A DNA stretch of 64,000 bases from JANTGF01 sp963750735. GTDB lineage: Bacteria > Bacteroidota > Bacteroidia > Bacteroidales > VadinHA17. Every line of letters begins with the position of its first letter. The stretch's first letter is position 1. The position numbers were made by a program, and so were the translations under genes. The notes below the pieces were generated by a model. The model did no database searches. It was not told where the DNA came from and saw nothing but the letters and a program-made list of their open reading frames with translations. The stretch lies in contig CAVVRY010000013.1 in NCBI GenBank assembly GCA_963750735.1, positions 8,862 to 72,861 on the forward strand, written 5' to 3'. Shown here piece by piece: positions 1 to 9,125 of the stretch.

Positions 1-2305
1 GAGATCATTGACAATTATCTTAATCATCGTACTCTTTTCTGCCTGTAGTTACCATGAAGAAACATCTAACCTAAAGCTCTGGTATGAACAGCCAGCTGAA
101 GCCTGGACAGATGCACTTCCTGTTGGAAATGGCAGGTTGGGTGCTATGGTGTACGGAGGAGTGGAAAAGGAATATATCCAGTTCAATGAAGAAACACTTT
201 GGAAAGGTGGACCACATGACTATGCACATAAGGGAGCGGTGAACTACCTGAGCGAGATAAGACAACTTCTATTTGACGGCAAACAAAACGAGGCACACAA
301 GCTGGCAATGGAAAAGTTTATGAGTACTCCATTAACCCAGATGGAATACCAACCCTTTGGTGATCTCTATTTTGAATTTCCCGGGCATGAAGACTACAGT
401 AATTATTATCGTGAGCTCGATATTGAGAAAGCTGTTTGTAAAACATCTTACTCAGTAAATGACATTTTATACACCCGTGAAGTAATTGCCAGTTATCCAA
501 AACAGGTTATTGCTGTTCATATTGAGGCTAGTAAAGCTAAATCTCTCTCCTTTAGTGTTTATATGGATGCCAGCCATGAAATAAAGTCCCTGTCTACAGA
601 AGGGAATACCCAGATCTTACAGGTGGCTGTGAAGGATGGTGAATTGAGGGGAACTGCCGGTATAAAAGTTGAATCAGATGGGACGATTTCAAATGAAAAA
701 GATAAAATTGTTATAAAAAATGCCAGATCAGCAACCATATTGTTGAGTGCCAGTACGAATTTTATTTCATACAAGGATATTAGCAAAGATCCACTGGCCA
801 GCATGCAAAATGTATTGAATGCCTCAGAAGGACTTTCATATAAAGAGATTAAAGAAAATCATATAGCTGACTATCAGTCTCTTTTTAACAGATTTTCACT
901 GGACCTGGGAACAAATGGAAGGGATAGTCTTCCAACTGATAAGAGACTTGAGGAATTTATTGAATCGCCCGATGATCCCTCCCTAATCAGCCTGTATACT
1001 CAATTTGGACGTTATTTGCTTATTTCATCAAGCAGACCAGGCACTCAACCGGCAACCCTTCAGGGAATTTGGAATAAGGAGCTGGATCCGGCCTGGGGAA
1101 GTAAGTATACTACCAACATCAATGCAGAAATGAATTACTGGCCTGCTGAGTTAACCAATCTCTCAGAATGCAATGAGCCGCTTTTTGGCTTAATAGAGGA
1201 TTGCTCAGAGACAGGAAAAAATGTTGCAAAAGAACATTATGGAGCTGATGGATGGATTTTACATCACAACACAGACCTATGGCGTGGGACGGCTCCAATA
1301 AACCATTCTAATCACGGAATGTGGCTTGGTGGAAGTGGTTGGATGTCAAGTCATCTGTGGGAGCATTATCTATTTACTCAGGATCTTATTTTTTTAGAAA
1401 AAAGGGCCTACCCCATTATGAAAAGTGCTGCTACTTTTTATTCGCAAGTACTTATTGAAGATCCTGAAACAGGCTGGTTGATAAGCACTCCTTCCAATTC
1501 ACCGGAGATAGGGGGAATGGTTGCAGGTCCGACTATGGATCACCAGATTATCCGTTCTCTTTTTAAATCATGTGTAGAAGCCTCAGAAATACTGGGTGTC
1601 GATCCTGAATTCAGAAGCCAGTTAAAGACTCTGATTCCAAAAATTGCTCCAAATCAAATTGGAAAATACGGACAATTACAGGAATGGCTGCAAGATGTGG
1701 ATGATCCGGAAGTGAAGCACCGACATGTTTCTCATTTATGGGGCGTGCACCCTGGTAAGGATATTACCTGGGAAAGTGATCCTGAATTGATGGAAGCTGC
1801 CAAACAATCACTCCTTTTCAGAGGAGATGAGGGTACAGGATGGAGCCTTTCCTGGAAAATTAACTTCTGGGCTCGTTTTCTGGATGGAGATCATGCCTAT
1901 GAGTTAATTAAATTACTTTTCAGACCGGTGTCTTCAACAAATACAAAGTACATGGGTGGAGGAGGATCCTATGCAAACCTTTTCGATGCGCATCCCCCAT
2001 TCCAGATCGATGGAAATTTTGGTGCTCCTGCAGGTATTGTGGAGATGTTGATACAGTCACATCAATCCGTTATTGATATATTGCCAGCTTTGCCCTCTGC
2101 ATTGCCCAATGGTAAAATCTCCGGTGTTTGTGCCCGTGGAGGCTTTGAACTAACATTCAGTTGGGAAAATGGGGCTCTTACAAGCTTAAAAGTTCTTTCA
2201 AAGGCTGGTAAACCTTGCGTTTTGCGTTACAAAGGAGAGATTATAGAGTTAGAAACAATGTCCGGACAAAGCTATATTCTGGATGAGGAAATAAAGAGTC
2301 TTTAA
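1..2305 (+). CDS. GH95 alpha-L-fucosidase lipoprotein, copy A (first two bases of the start codon lie outside the window)
   Basis: Exo-acting glycoside hydrolase family 95 enzyme that removes alpha-1,2-linked L-fucose, or a related alpha-galactosyl unit, from glycans, probably anchored in the envelope. Copy B at 5843 shows that the ATG begins two bases before the window, so the first visible base is its G. A short hydrophobic signal ends in a lipobox (LFSAC). The GH95 catalytic regions are present: N-I-N near residues 373-375 (TNINAEMNYW), a Glu after TPSNSP near 503, and Asp in QIDGNFG near 671. These match the Asn/Asn, Glu and Asp of the bifidobacterial enzyme. About 768 residues is normal for the family. 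The gene converges on an FNR regulator gene 58 bp away. Regulation is not evident. Substrate linkage is inferred from the family only. Confidence 0.93.
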   Translation, partial: RSLTIILIIVLFSACSYHEETSNLKLWYEQPAEAWTDALPVGNGRLGAMVYGGVEKEYIQFNEETLWKGGPHDYAHKGAVNYLSEIRQLLFDGKQNEAHKLAMEKFMSTPLTQMEYQPFGDLYFEFPGHEDYSNYYRELDIEKAVCKTSYSVNDILYTREVIASYPKQVIAVHIEASKAKSLSFSVYMDASHEIKSLSTEGNTQILQVAVKDGELRGTAGIKVESDGTISNEKDKIVIKNARSATILLSASTNFISYKDISKDPLASMQNVLNASEGLSYKEIKENHIADYQSLFNRFSLDLGTNGRDSLPTDKRLEEFIESPDDPSLISLYTQFGRYLLISSSRPGTQPATLQGIWNKELDPAWGSKYTTNINAEMNYWPAELTNLSECNEPLFGLIEDCSETGKNVAKEHYGADGWILHHNTDLWRGTAPINHSNHGMWLGGSGWMSSHLWEHYLFTQDLIFLEKRAYPIMKSAATFYSQVLIEDPETGWLISTPSNSPEIGGMVAGPTMDHQIIRSLFKSCVEASEILGVDPEFRSQLKTLIPKIAPNQIGKYGQLQEWLQDVDDPEVKHRHVSHLWGVHPGKDITWESDPELMEAAKQSLLFRGDEGTGWSLSWKINFWARFLDGDHAYELIKLLFRPVSSTNTKYMGGGGSYANLFDAHPPFQIDGNFGAPAGIVEMLIQSHQSVIDILPALPSALPNGKISGVCARGGFELTFSWENGALTSLKVLSKAGKPCVLRYKGEIIELETMSGQSYILDEEIKSL

Positions 2306-2363
2306 GATTATATACTATAGTTTATTTTGGCAGATAGTTGGAACCAACTCATCTTTTTGAGAT

Positions 2364-3056
2364 TTATCCACTTCTACTGATTTTTTGTAGTAATCCCATG
2401 TTAAGGATCTTAAAGCCTTTTCCTTTGGGTTCAATTATCTTATCATCACTGAATTCTGCTAAAATACGGACTACGCTTTCAACAGCCATTCCTGACAATT
2501 CTGCAAGATCCTTTCGTGACAAATAGGCATATATATCTTCCGATTTAAACTCTTCTCCATTTAAGTAAAGGAGTGTACTTGCCAGTTTACCATGTAATTG
2601 CTTCAATCCCTGATCAAAACATTTGGTAAACATAAGATTGTAATTTTTACAATACCAGCTAACAATTTCATGGGTGAATATGTTACTTTCTGAAAGTAAA
2701 TTACGAATTGCATCCACTTCAATAGAACAAATAATTGTATTGGTTAATGCTGCTGCAGAATAATGATAGGTATGGTCGCCATATAAAGATGTAAGACCCA
2801 GGAAATCATTTGATTTTAAAAGTTTGACAATTACATTCTTGCTTGGGCTTTCCAGGTAAACTTTTACAATACCCTCTAAAACATAAAAAACAGATGAAAC
2901 ATAGGTTCCTTCTTTAATTATTGTTTCCCCTTTCCTATAGCTGATCTGTACTTTTTGTTGTTCTGCAAACTTTTCTACAAAATCAATTTTTTGCGTAAAA
3001 CAATCCGAACTTCTATCGCACTCAATACAATTTCTTTTTTCAATAAATCGATTCAT
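2364..3056 (-). CDS. Crp/Fnr family regulator with FNR-type iron-sulphur cysteines, copy A
   Basis: Transcription factor with an N-terminal cyclic-nucleotide-binding-like fold and a C-terminal winged helix (LSRKDLAELSGMAVESVVR, about residues 176-195). Cysteines at 10, 13, 19 and 110 reproduce the spacing of the four [4Fe-4S] ligands of E. coli FNR (C-x2-C-x5-C plus a central Cys in a (V/I)C-E/S-I context), so it is probably an oxygen or NO sensor rather than a cAMP receptor. The recognition helix keeps Glu and Arg (VESVVR) as in FNR, but FNR Ser212 is replaced by Val, so its box may differ from TTGAT-N4-ATCAA. It is convergent with GH95 copy A and lies downstream of tonB on the same strand. 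Its paralogue at 8205 keeps all four cysteines. Confidence 0.93.
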   Translation of the reverse strand: MNRFIEKRNCIECDRSSDCFTQKIDFVEKFAEQQKVQISYRKGETIIKEGTYVSSVFYVLEGIVKVYLESPSKNVIVKLLKSNDFLGLTSLYGDHTYHYSAAALTNTIICSIEVDAIRNLLSESNIFTHEIVSWYCKNYNLMFTKCFDQGLKQLHGKLASTLLYLNGEEFKSEDIYAYLSRKDLAELSGMAVESVVRILAEFSDDKIIEPKGKGFKILNMGLLQKISRSG

Positions 3057-3226
3057 TAGTAGGATTTTTCACCAATGCTTTGTTGTAAACTACATTATTA
3101 TAAAGATACAAATCTTATCTGTAATTGTAGTTATTGGCAATCCTTAAATATGGATGGTTTTAATTTTTTAATTTAATAATATACTCTCTATAGCCAGGTT
3201 AATAATACTTAGGAACAAAGGAGTTT

Positions 3227-3931
3227 CTATACTTCCTCTAACACAAATAATATTGGAAAAGTAAATGATACCCGTACTGGTATTCCCCTTTGTTTTCCAG
3301 GGGTCCATTTTGGTGAAGATTTTACCACACGCAGGGCCTCAGCATCCAGCGCAGGATCTATCCCTCTTAAAATGCTTACATTACTGACTGAGCCATCAGG
3401 TTCCACAACAAATTTAACAAAAACTCTACCACTGATTCCGTTTTCAGCAGCGACCTGTGGATATTTTAGATTTTGGAAAATATATTTTCTAAAACCTTCC
3501 TGCCCTTCCCCTCTAAAGTCAGGCATATCTTCCACTATGAAAAAGATTTCCGCTTCTTCCGCTTCTTCTTCAGTTTCCTGCCCAAATTCAGTAAATTTCA
3601 TGATTTCAATCTCAGTATCCTGACTTACTTCAAAATCCTTCAGTATAAATTCATCGTTAATTTCAATTTCATCATCAACGATTTCAAATATTTCAATGAT
3701 TTTCTCAGGTTCCGGGGGTGCTAATGGTTCTTGTTTTTCCTGAGTAGTTACAGGAATAATTTCCTCTTCAAATATTTCGGATGTTCCTGCCATATATTCA
3801 TTTAGTGAGGAACTGCTTGAGCTCCATTCAAAGGCAATTACTACGGCAGAAATAGCAATAACCAGGCCTATTTCTAAAAACAAGAATCTTGTTTTTTCAA
3901 GGTCTGCTTTTGGAGATTTTTTTGTTTCCAT
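3227..3931 (-). CDS. tonB: Energy transducer TonB, copy A
   Basis: Inner-membrane protein that transmits proton-motive force to TonB-dependent outer-membrane receptors. It has a cytoplasmic N-terminus, one membrane span at about residues 16-34, and an acidic Glu/Pro-rich periplasmic linker (about 50-140) richer in Glu than the usual Pro-Lys stretch. The C-terminal TonB domain (about 148-233) carries the hallmark KYPQVAAENGISGRVFVKFV and the DAEALRVVKSSPKWTPG region. No ExbB/ExbD genes lie nearby. A decayed copy is at 11055-11763, in the same position relative to the FNR and NifX genes. Because the C-terminal domain is complete, this copy is probably the working one of the pair. Confidence 0.92.
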   Translation of the reverse strand: METKKSPKADLEKTRFLFLEIGLVIAISAVVIAFEWSSSSSSLNEYMAGTSEIFEEEIIPVTTQEKQEPLAPPEPEKIIEIFEIVDDEIEINDEFILKDFEVSQDTEIEIMKFTEFGQETEEEAEEAEIFFIVEDMPDFRGEGQEGFRKYIFQNLKYPQVAAENGISGRVFVKFVVEPDGSVSNVSILRGIDPALDAEALRVVKSSPKWTPGKQRGIPVRVSFTFPILFVLEEV

Positions 3932-3982
3932 GGTATTTTATTTTAAATTGTTAAACAAAAACCAGAATCAAAATTGTAAGCT

Positions 3983-4055
3983 TCAATAGCACATTTTATC
4001 ATTTGTTTCAAGGTCCCCTTCGATATAATCTTCTATCAGTTTGTCCGGCTCCTGA
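3983..4055 (-). pseudogene. 3' remnant of a NifX/NifB-like gene (about 24 codons)
   Basis: These bases are essentially identical to the 3' end of the NifX-like gene at 11818, encoding QEPDKLIEDYIEGDLETNDK followed by MCY and a stop. Identity stops abruptly at about 4055, where copy B continues into the rest of the gene and copy A turns into unrelated AT-rich sequence. It is therefore a truncation scar marking one end of the duplicated block, not a gene. Confidence 0.85.
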
Positions 4056-4263
4056 ATCTTACTGCAGAAGCTATGAGCGTAGTCTTTTTTTTATTGTATA
4101 AAGTGTAATTAATTAATGGATAATTGTGATTTAGGGTCTGGTTTTGTGAAATATAAAATATGAAAATTTCATGTAAAAACCAAAAAAATATTTGAGTTTT
4201 GTATTACAAGAAAAACTGTTTTGTAAATTGCGAGAGGAAAGTCACTCACTTAAGCTTTACCCT

Positions 4264-4844
4264 ATGGGTACTTTTGAATATTTATCTGTATTTGTCTCAA
4301 TTATTTTGGGTTTAGGTATAACCTAGGGATAGTCGGAGTCGGTCAACTGGTGAGAAAAAGAAATCAATATGAATTCTACTGGTTACATACAATTCAAATT
4401 TTTGCAACATTTTTGATTTTGCTCAACGCCTGGTGGATTACCTACAGCTGGGTAGGAATGACAGATCTTTCTTTTTTTCATTATCTGTTTTTAACCTGTG
4501 CCCCCTTTGTTATCGTTTTGGCCTCTACTTTCCTGTTTCCTGGCAGAGAAGAATCAAATAATAAGAGCCTTAAGGATCATTATTTCTCAGTTTACAGACC
4601 TTACTATATACTAATAAGCCTTGTATGGCCATTGGATTTTATCGATACACTATTGAAAGGAACTGATCGGGTTGCGGAACTCGGGTGGACATATGCAGTG
4701 ATATCCTGGGCTGCATTTCCTATTATTGCTTCAGTGGCTTTCACTCGCAAGCCATGGTATCATGGATTGGTACAAATTATCAATATCATTGGATTGATTG
4801 TAACAAAATTCATGTATGCCCCAACACTTGAGTCACTTATTTGA
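4264..4844 (+). CDS. Conserved hypothetical membrane protein, frameshifted near its N-terminus
   Basis: The long open frame begins at a GTG at 4350, but an in-phase family-like start lies upstream. ATG at 4264 reads MGTFEYLSVFVSIILGLGIT and then hits a stop at about 4324. Restoring one C in the CC at 4322-4323 joins it to LGIVGVGQLVRKRNQYEFYW, giving the N-terminus typical of a widespread family of small membrane proteins (FEYLSV-x-SIILGL). The product of about 193 residues has four or five hydrophobic spans and no catalytic motif. Its stop overlaps the first possible start of the beta-lactamase gene, suggesting co-transcription. Function unknown. The frameshift may be a sequencing error. Confidence 0.7.
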
Positions 4845-4855
4845 GAAATATTCTA

Positions 4856-5718
4856 ATGTGTGAAAAAATAAAATCGGGCAGGAGTATATATTTTGCATTG
4901 ATATTAGCTATGCTTCTATTCGGCTGTCTGGAAAAGAAAAAGGAAGAAAGAACAAATCGTTTTAAAGAATCCAGACAGCTTGTTTTGGAGGAGATTCAGG
5001 AGATTTTTGATTCTTCCTTTGTAAAAGGTTCAATATTGGTGTTTGATCCCCAACGCAATATATATTATTCCAATGATTTCAAATGGGCAAACCAGGGGAA
5101 ACTTCCAGCTTCTACGTTTAAAATTCCGAATTCAATAATAGCCCTGGAAACTGGTATTATTGATAGTGACAGTAGTATAATTAAGTGGGATGGCGAAAAA
5201 AGGAATTTGGCTATTTGGGAACAGAATCTTAGCTTTCATGACGCATTTCAGTTTTCATGTGTTCCATGTTACCAGGAAATTGCAAGGGAAATAGGTGAAA
5301 ACAGGATGCGTAAATACCTTGCAAATTGGAATATGGTGAAATGGTTTTTGACTCAAATAGCATTGATTGGTTCTGGTTGGTTGGAGAGTCAGCAATATCA
5401 CAATTCCAACAAATTGATTTTCTTGAAAGATTTTACAATGGTGAGCTTCCAATATCTGACAGAACAGAGACAATAATGAAAAGGATGATGCTCATCGAGA
5501 AAACAGATGATTATGCTTTATCAGGCAAAACAGGTTGGTCGTATTATAAGGAGATTGATAATGGCTGGTTTGTAGGCTATGTTGCCAAAAACAAAGAGAT
5601 ATATTACTTTGCCACGAATATTGAACCTCTAGAGAGTTTGAACATGGATTTATTTCCTGACCTGAGGAAGGAAATAACAATGGAAGCATTAAGAAGACTG
5701 GAAATAATAGAATATTAA
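4856..5718 (+). CDS. Class D (OXA-like) beta-lactamase lipoprotein, one frameshift
   Basis: Serine beta-lactamase that hydrolyses penicillin-type drugs in the periplasm. Start chosen at ATG 4856, which gives a signal with lipobox LLFGC (Cys24), rather than the TTG at 4841. Class D motifs are visible: S-T-F-K at about 86-89 (nucleophile and carbamylated Lys), S-C-V at about 134-136, a YGE triad where YGN is usual, W-F-W, and K-T-G followed by WSYY. The frame breaks at about 5323-5325. One extra A there would read YLAKLEYGEMVF and give a 287-residue protein of normal length. As written, the reading splits into 4856-5476 and 5326-5718. This is either a homopolymer error or a recently inactivated gene. 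Confidence 0.85.
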
Positions 5719-5842
5719 TTCGTTCCACATTATTATGAATTCATGAACAGTCTTTTGAAGGTTAAAATCAGGAGTTAGCGCTTCAAGCTTTTGGTCATTT
5801 TTTGTACATTCGTTGCTTAAACCTGATAACTAAATATTTATC

Positions 5843-8147
5843 ATGAGATCATTGACAATTATCTTAATCATCGTAATATTTACTGCATGTAGTTACCATG
5901 AAGAAACATCTAACCTGAAGCTCTGGTACAACCAGCCGGCAGAGGCCTGGACAGATGCCTTCCAGTTGGCAATGGTCGTTTGGGTGCTATGGTTCACGGA
6001 GGAGTCGCAAAGGAATACATCCAGTTCAATGAAGAAACTCTATGGAAAGGCGGTCCACATGACTATGCCCATAAGGGGGCAGTGAACTACCTGAGCGAGA
6101 TAAGACAACTTCTATTTGACGGCAAACAAAACGAGGCACACAAGCTGGCAATGGAAAAGTTTATGAGTACTCCATTAACCCAGATGGAATACCAACCCTT
6201 TGGTGATCTCTATTTTGAATTTCCCGGGCATGAAGACTACAGTAATTATTATCGTGAGCTCGATATTGAGAAAGCTGTTTGTAAAACATCTTACTCAGTG
6301 AATGATATTTTATACACCCGTGAAGTAATTGCCAGTTATCCAAGCAGGTAATTGCTGTTCATATTGAGTCTAGTAAGGCGAAATCTCTTTCATTCAATGT
6401 TTATATGGATGCCAGCCATGAAATAAAATCTCTGTCTACAGAAGGGAATACTCAGATTTTGCAGGTGGCTGTGAAGGATGGTGAATTGAGGGGAACTGCC
6501 GGTATAAAAGTTGAATCAGATGGGACGATTTCAAATGAAAATGATAAAATTGTTATAAAAAATGCCAGATCAGCAACCATATTGTTGAGTGCCAGCACGA
6601 ATTTTATTTCATACAAGGATATTAGCAAAGATCCACTGGCCAGCATGCAAAATGTATTGAATGCTTCGGAAGGACTCTCATTTAAAGAGATAAAAGAAAA
6701 TCATATAGCTGATTATCAGTCTCTTTTTAACAGATTTTCACTTGACCTGGGAACAAATGGAAGGGATAGTCTTCCAACTGACCAGAGACTTGAGAAGTTT
6801 ATTGAATCACCAGAAGATCCATCCCTGATTAGTCTGTATACTCAATTTGGGCGTTACCTGCTGATATCCTCCAGTCGTCCAGGTACTCAACCGGCAAACT
6901 TGCAGGGAATCTGGAACAAGGAACTTGATCCGCCATGGGGAAGTAAGTATACTACCAATATCAATGCAGAAATGAATTACTGGCCGGCTGAGTTAACCAA
7001 TCTCTCAGAATGCCATGAACCACTTTTTGGCTTAATAGAGGATTGCTCAGAGACAGGAAAAAATGTTGCAAAGGAACATTATGGAGCTGATGGATGGATT
7101 TTACATCACAACACAGACCTATGGCGAGGGACGGCTCCAATAAACCATTCAAATCACGGAATGTGGCTTGGTGGAAGTGGTTGGATGTCAAGTCATTTGT
7201 GGGAGCATTATCTATTTACTCAGGATCTTACATTTTTAGAAAAAAGGGCCTACCCCATTATGAAAAGTGCTGCTACTTTTTATTCGCAAATACTTATTGA
7301 AGATCCTGATACAGGCTGGTTGATAAGCACCCCTTCCAATTCACCGGAGATTGGGGGAATGGTGGCAGGTCCGACTATGGATCATCAGATTATCCGTTCT
7401 CTTTTTAAATCATGTGTAGAAGCCTCAGAAATATTGGGTGTTGATCCTGAATTCAGAAGCCAGTTAAAGACTCTGATTCCAAAAATTGCTCCAAATCAAA
7501 TTGGAAAATACGGACAGTTACAGGAATGGCTTCAGGATATTGATGATCCGGAAGTAAAACACCGCCATGTTTCCCATTTGTGGGGTGTACACCCTGGTAA
7601 GGATATTACCTGGGAAAATAATCCGAAATTGATGGAAGCTGCCAAACAATCACTCCTGTTTCGGGGAGATAATGGCACAGGATGGAGCCTCTCCTGGAAA
7701 ATTAACTTCTGGGCTCGTTTTCTGGATGGAGATCATGCCTATGAGTTAATTAAATTACTTTTCAGACCGGTGTCTTCAACAAATACAAAGTACATGGGTG
7801 GAGGAGGATCCTATGCAAACCTTTTCGATGCGCATCCCCCATTCCAGATTGATGGAAATTTTGGCGCTCCTGCAGGTATTGTGGAGATGTTGATACAGTC
7901 ACATCAATCTGTTATTGATATATTGCCAGCTTTGCCCTCTGCATTGCCGAATGGTAAAATCTCTGGTGTTTGTGCCCGTGGAGGCTTTGAACTAACATTT
8001 AGTTGGGAAAATGGGACTCTTACTAGTTTAAAAGTTCTTTCAAAGGCTGGTAAACCTTGCGTTTTGCGTTACAAAGGAGAGATTATAGACTTTGAAACAA
8101 TGTCCGGACAAAGCTATATTCTGGATGAGGAAATAAAGAGTCTTTAA
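5843..8147 (+). pseudogene. GH95 alpha-L-fucosidase, copy B, with two single-base frameshifts
   Basis: Near-identical paralogue of copy A with the same lipoprotein signal (FTAC). Two one-base losses break it. One is at 5958-5959, where GCC-TTCC stands for an expected GCCC-TTCC (Asp-Ala-Leu-Pro). The other is at 6342-6343, where CCAAGCAG stands for an expected CCAAAGCAG (Pro-Lys-Gln). Both sit in short homopolymers, and correcting them restores a full-length enzyme with all catalytic segments (NINAEMNYW, TPSNSPE, QIDGNFG). The open parts are 5843-6085, 5980-6351 and 6405-8147. Because a redundant copy can decay freely, genuine pseudogenisation and sequencing error are both plausible. Confidence 0.88.
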
Positions 8148-8204
8148 GATTATATACTATATTTATTTTGGCAGATTGTTGGAACCAACTCATCTTTTTG
8201 AGAT

Positions 8205-8897
8205 TTATCCACTTTTACTGATTTTTCGAAGGAGTTCCAGGTTAAGAATTTCGATTTTCTTTCCATTTAATTCAATTATCTTATCATCACTGAATTCAGC
8301 TAAAATACGAACTACACTTTCTACTGCCATTCCGGACAATTCTGCCAGGTCTTTTCTTGAAAGATATGAGTATATGTCTTCCGATTTAAATTTCTCTTTA
8401 TTTAAGTATAGCAAAGTAGCTGCCAGCTTTCCATTTAACTGCTTCAATCCCAGGTTGTAGCACTTTGTAAACATCAGGTTATAGTTTTCACAGTACCATC
8501 TGACTATTTCGTGTGTGAATTTATGGCTCTCAGATAATAAACCACGCATAGCTTCCACATCAATAGTACAGATTGTAGTGTCTGACAACGCTGTCGCAGA
8601 AAAATAATAGGTGTGGTCTCCGAAAAGAGAGGTTAATCCTAGAAAATCATTTGATTTTAGAAGTTTAACTATGATGTTTCTATTTGGGCCTTCTAGATAG
8701 ACTTTTACGAAACCATCCAACAGGTAAAACACCGATGAAACAAAGGTGCCTTTTTTAATTATTGTTTCCCCCTTTTTATAATTAATCTGTACTTTTTGCT
8801 GATTGAAGAATTCTTCATTATGATCTATTAATCGGGTAAAACAGTCCAGATTTCTCCTGCAGTCAATACAATTTGTTTTTTCAATATACTGATTCAT
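8205..8897 (-). CDS. Crp/Fnr family regulator with FNR-type iron-sulphur cysteines, copy B
   Basis: Paralogue of the regulator at 2364 and the same length (230 residues). The four presumed cluster cysteines are at identical positions (10, 13, 19 and 110), and the recognition helix (GMAVESVVRILAEFSDD) is identical, so both should recognise the same DNA. The sensory N-terminal half differs more. It lies downstream of, and on the same strand as, the oxidoreductase/ferritin-like/NifX genes, separated by 228 bp. This suggests an oxygen- or NO-responsive regulator of that redox group, though no clear FNR box was identified. Convergent with GH95 copy B. Confidence 0.92.
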   Translation of the reverse strand: MNQYIEKTNCIDCRRNLDCFTRLIDHNEEFFNQQKVQINYKKGETIIKKGTFVSSVFYLLDGFVKVYLEGPNRNIIVKLLKSNDFLGLTSLFGDHTYYFSATALSDTTICTIDVEAMRGLLSESHKFTHEIVRWYCENYNLMFTKCYNLGLKQLNGKLAATLLYLNKEKFKSEDIYSYLSRKDLAELSGMAVESVVRILAEFSDDKIIELNGKKIEILNLELLRKISKSG

Positions 8898-9125
8898 GGA
8901 GTTGAAATAAGTAATCTTGCCGGAATTGAGTCACAATAGTTTCTCTATATAAAGATATAAAACTTATCAATAGGAAACATGTATAAACCAAATATCAGGG
9001 TATCACTGTTTTTTTCATATGTAATGTATCCTGACACATTTCTAACCATTGAGAAAACATAATCCCATGCTATTTATGAAGTCATGGGACCATTTTTCAT
9101 TTACCTAAAATACTATGGCTTAATG

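Larger units (their letters stand above)
1..4055. repeat. Copy A of a diverged tandem duplication (GH95-FNR-TonB-NifX end)
   Basis: Homologous to 5843-11892 in gene order, orientation and intergenic sequence. The GH95-FNR intergenic regions (2306-2363 and 8148-8204) align with few changes. The copies differ in that B carries an oxidoreductase and a ferritin-like gene between its FNR and TonB genes. Divergence is uneven: GH95 proteins are nearly identical, FNR paralogues clearly more diverged, and TonB is near-identical in its 5' part but diverged in its 3' part. Confidence 0.85.

Noticed and set aside
2306..2363. AGTTGGAACCAACT hairpin between GH95 and FNR (also in copy B)
   Set aside because: Six-base arms with a two-base centre are too tight for a terminator loop and there is no U-tract; conserved only because the region is duplicated.
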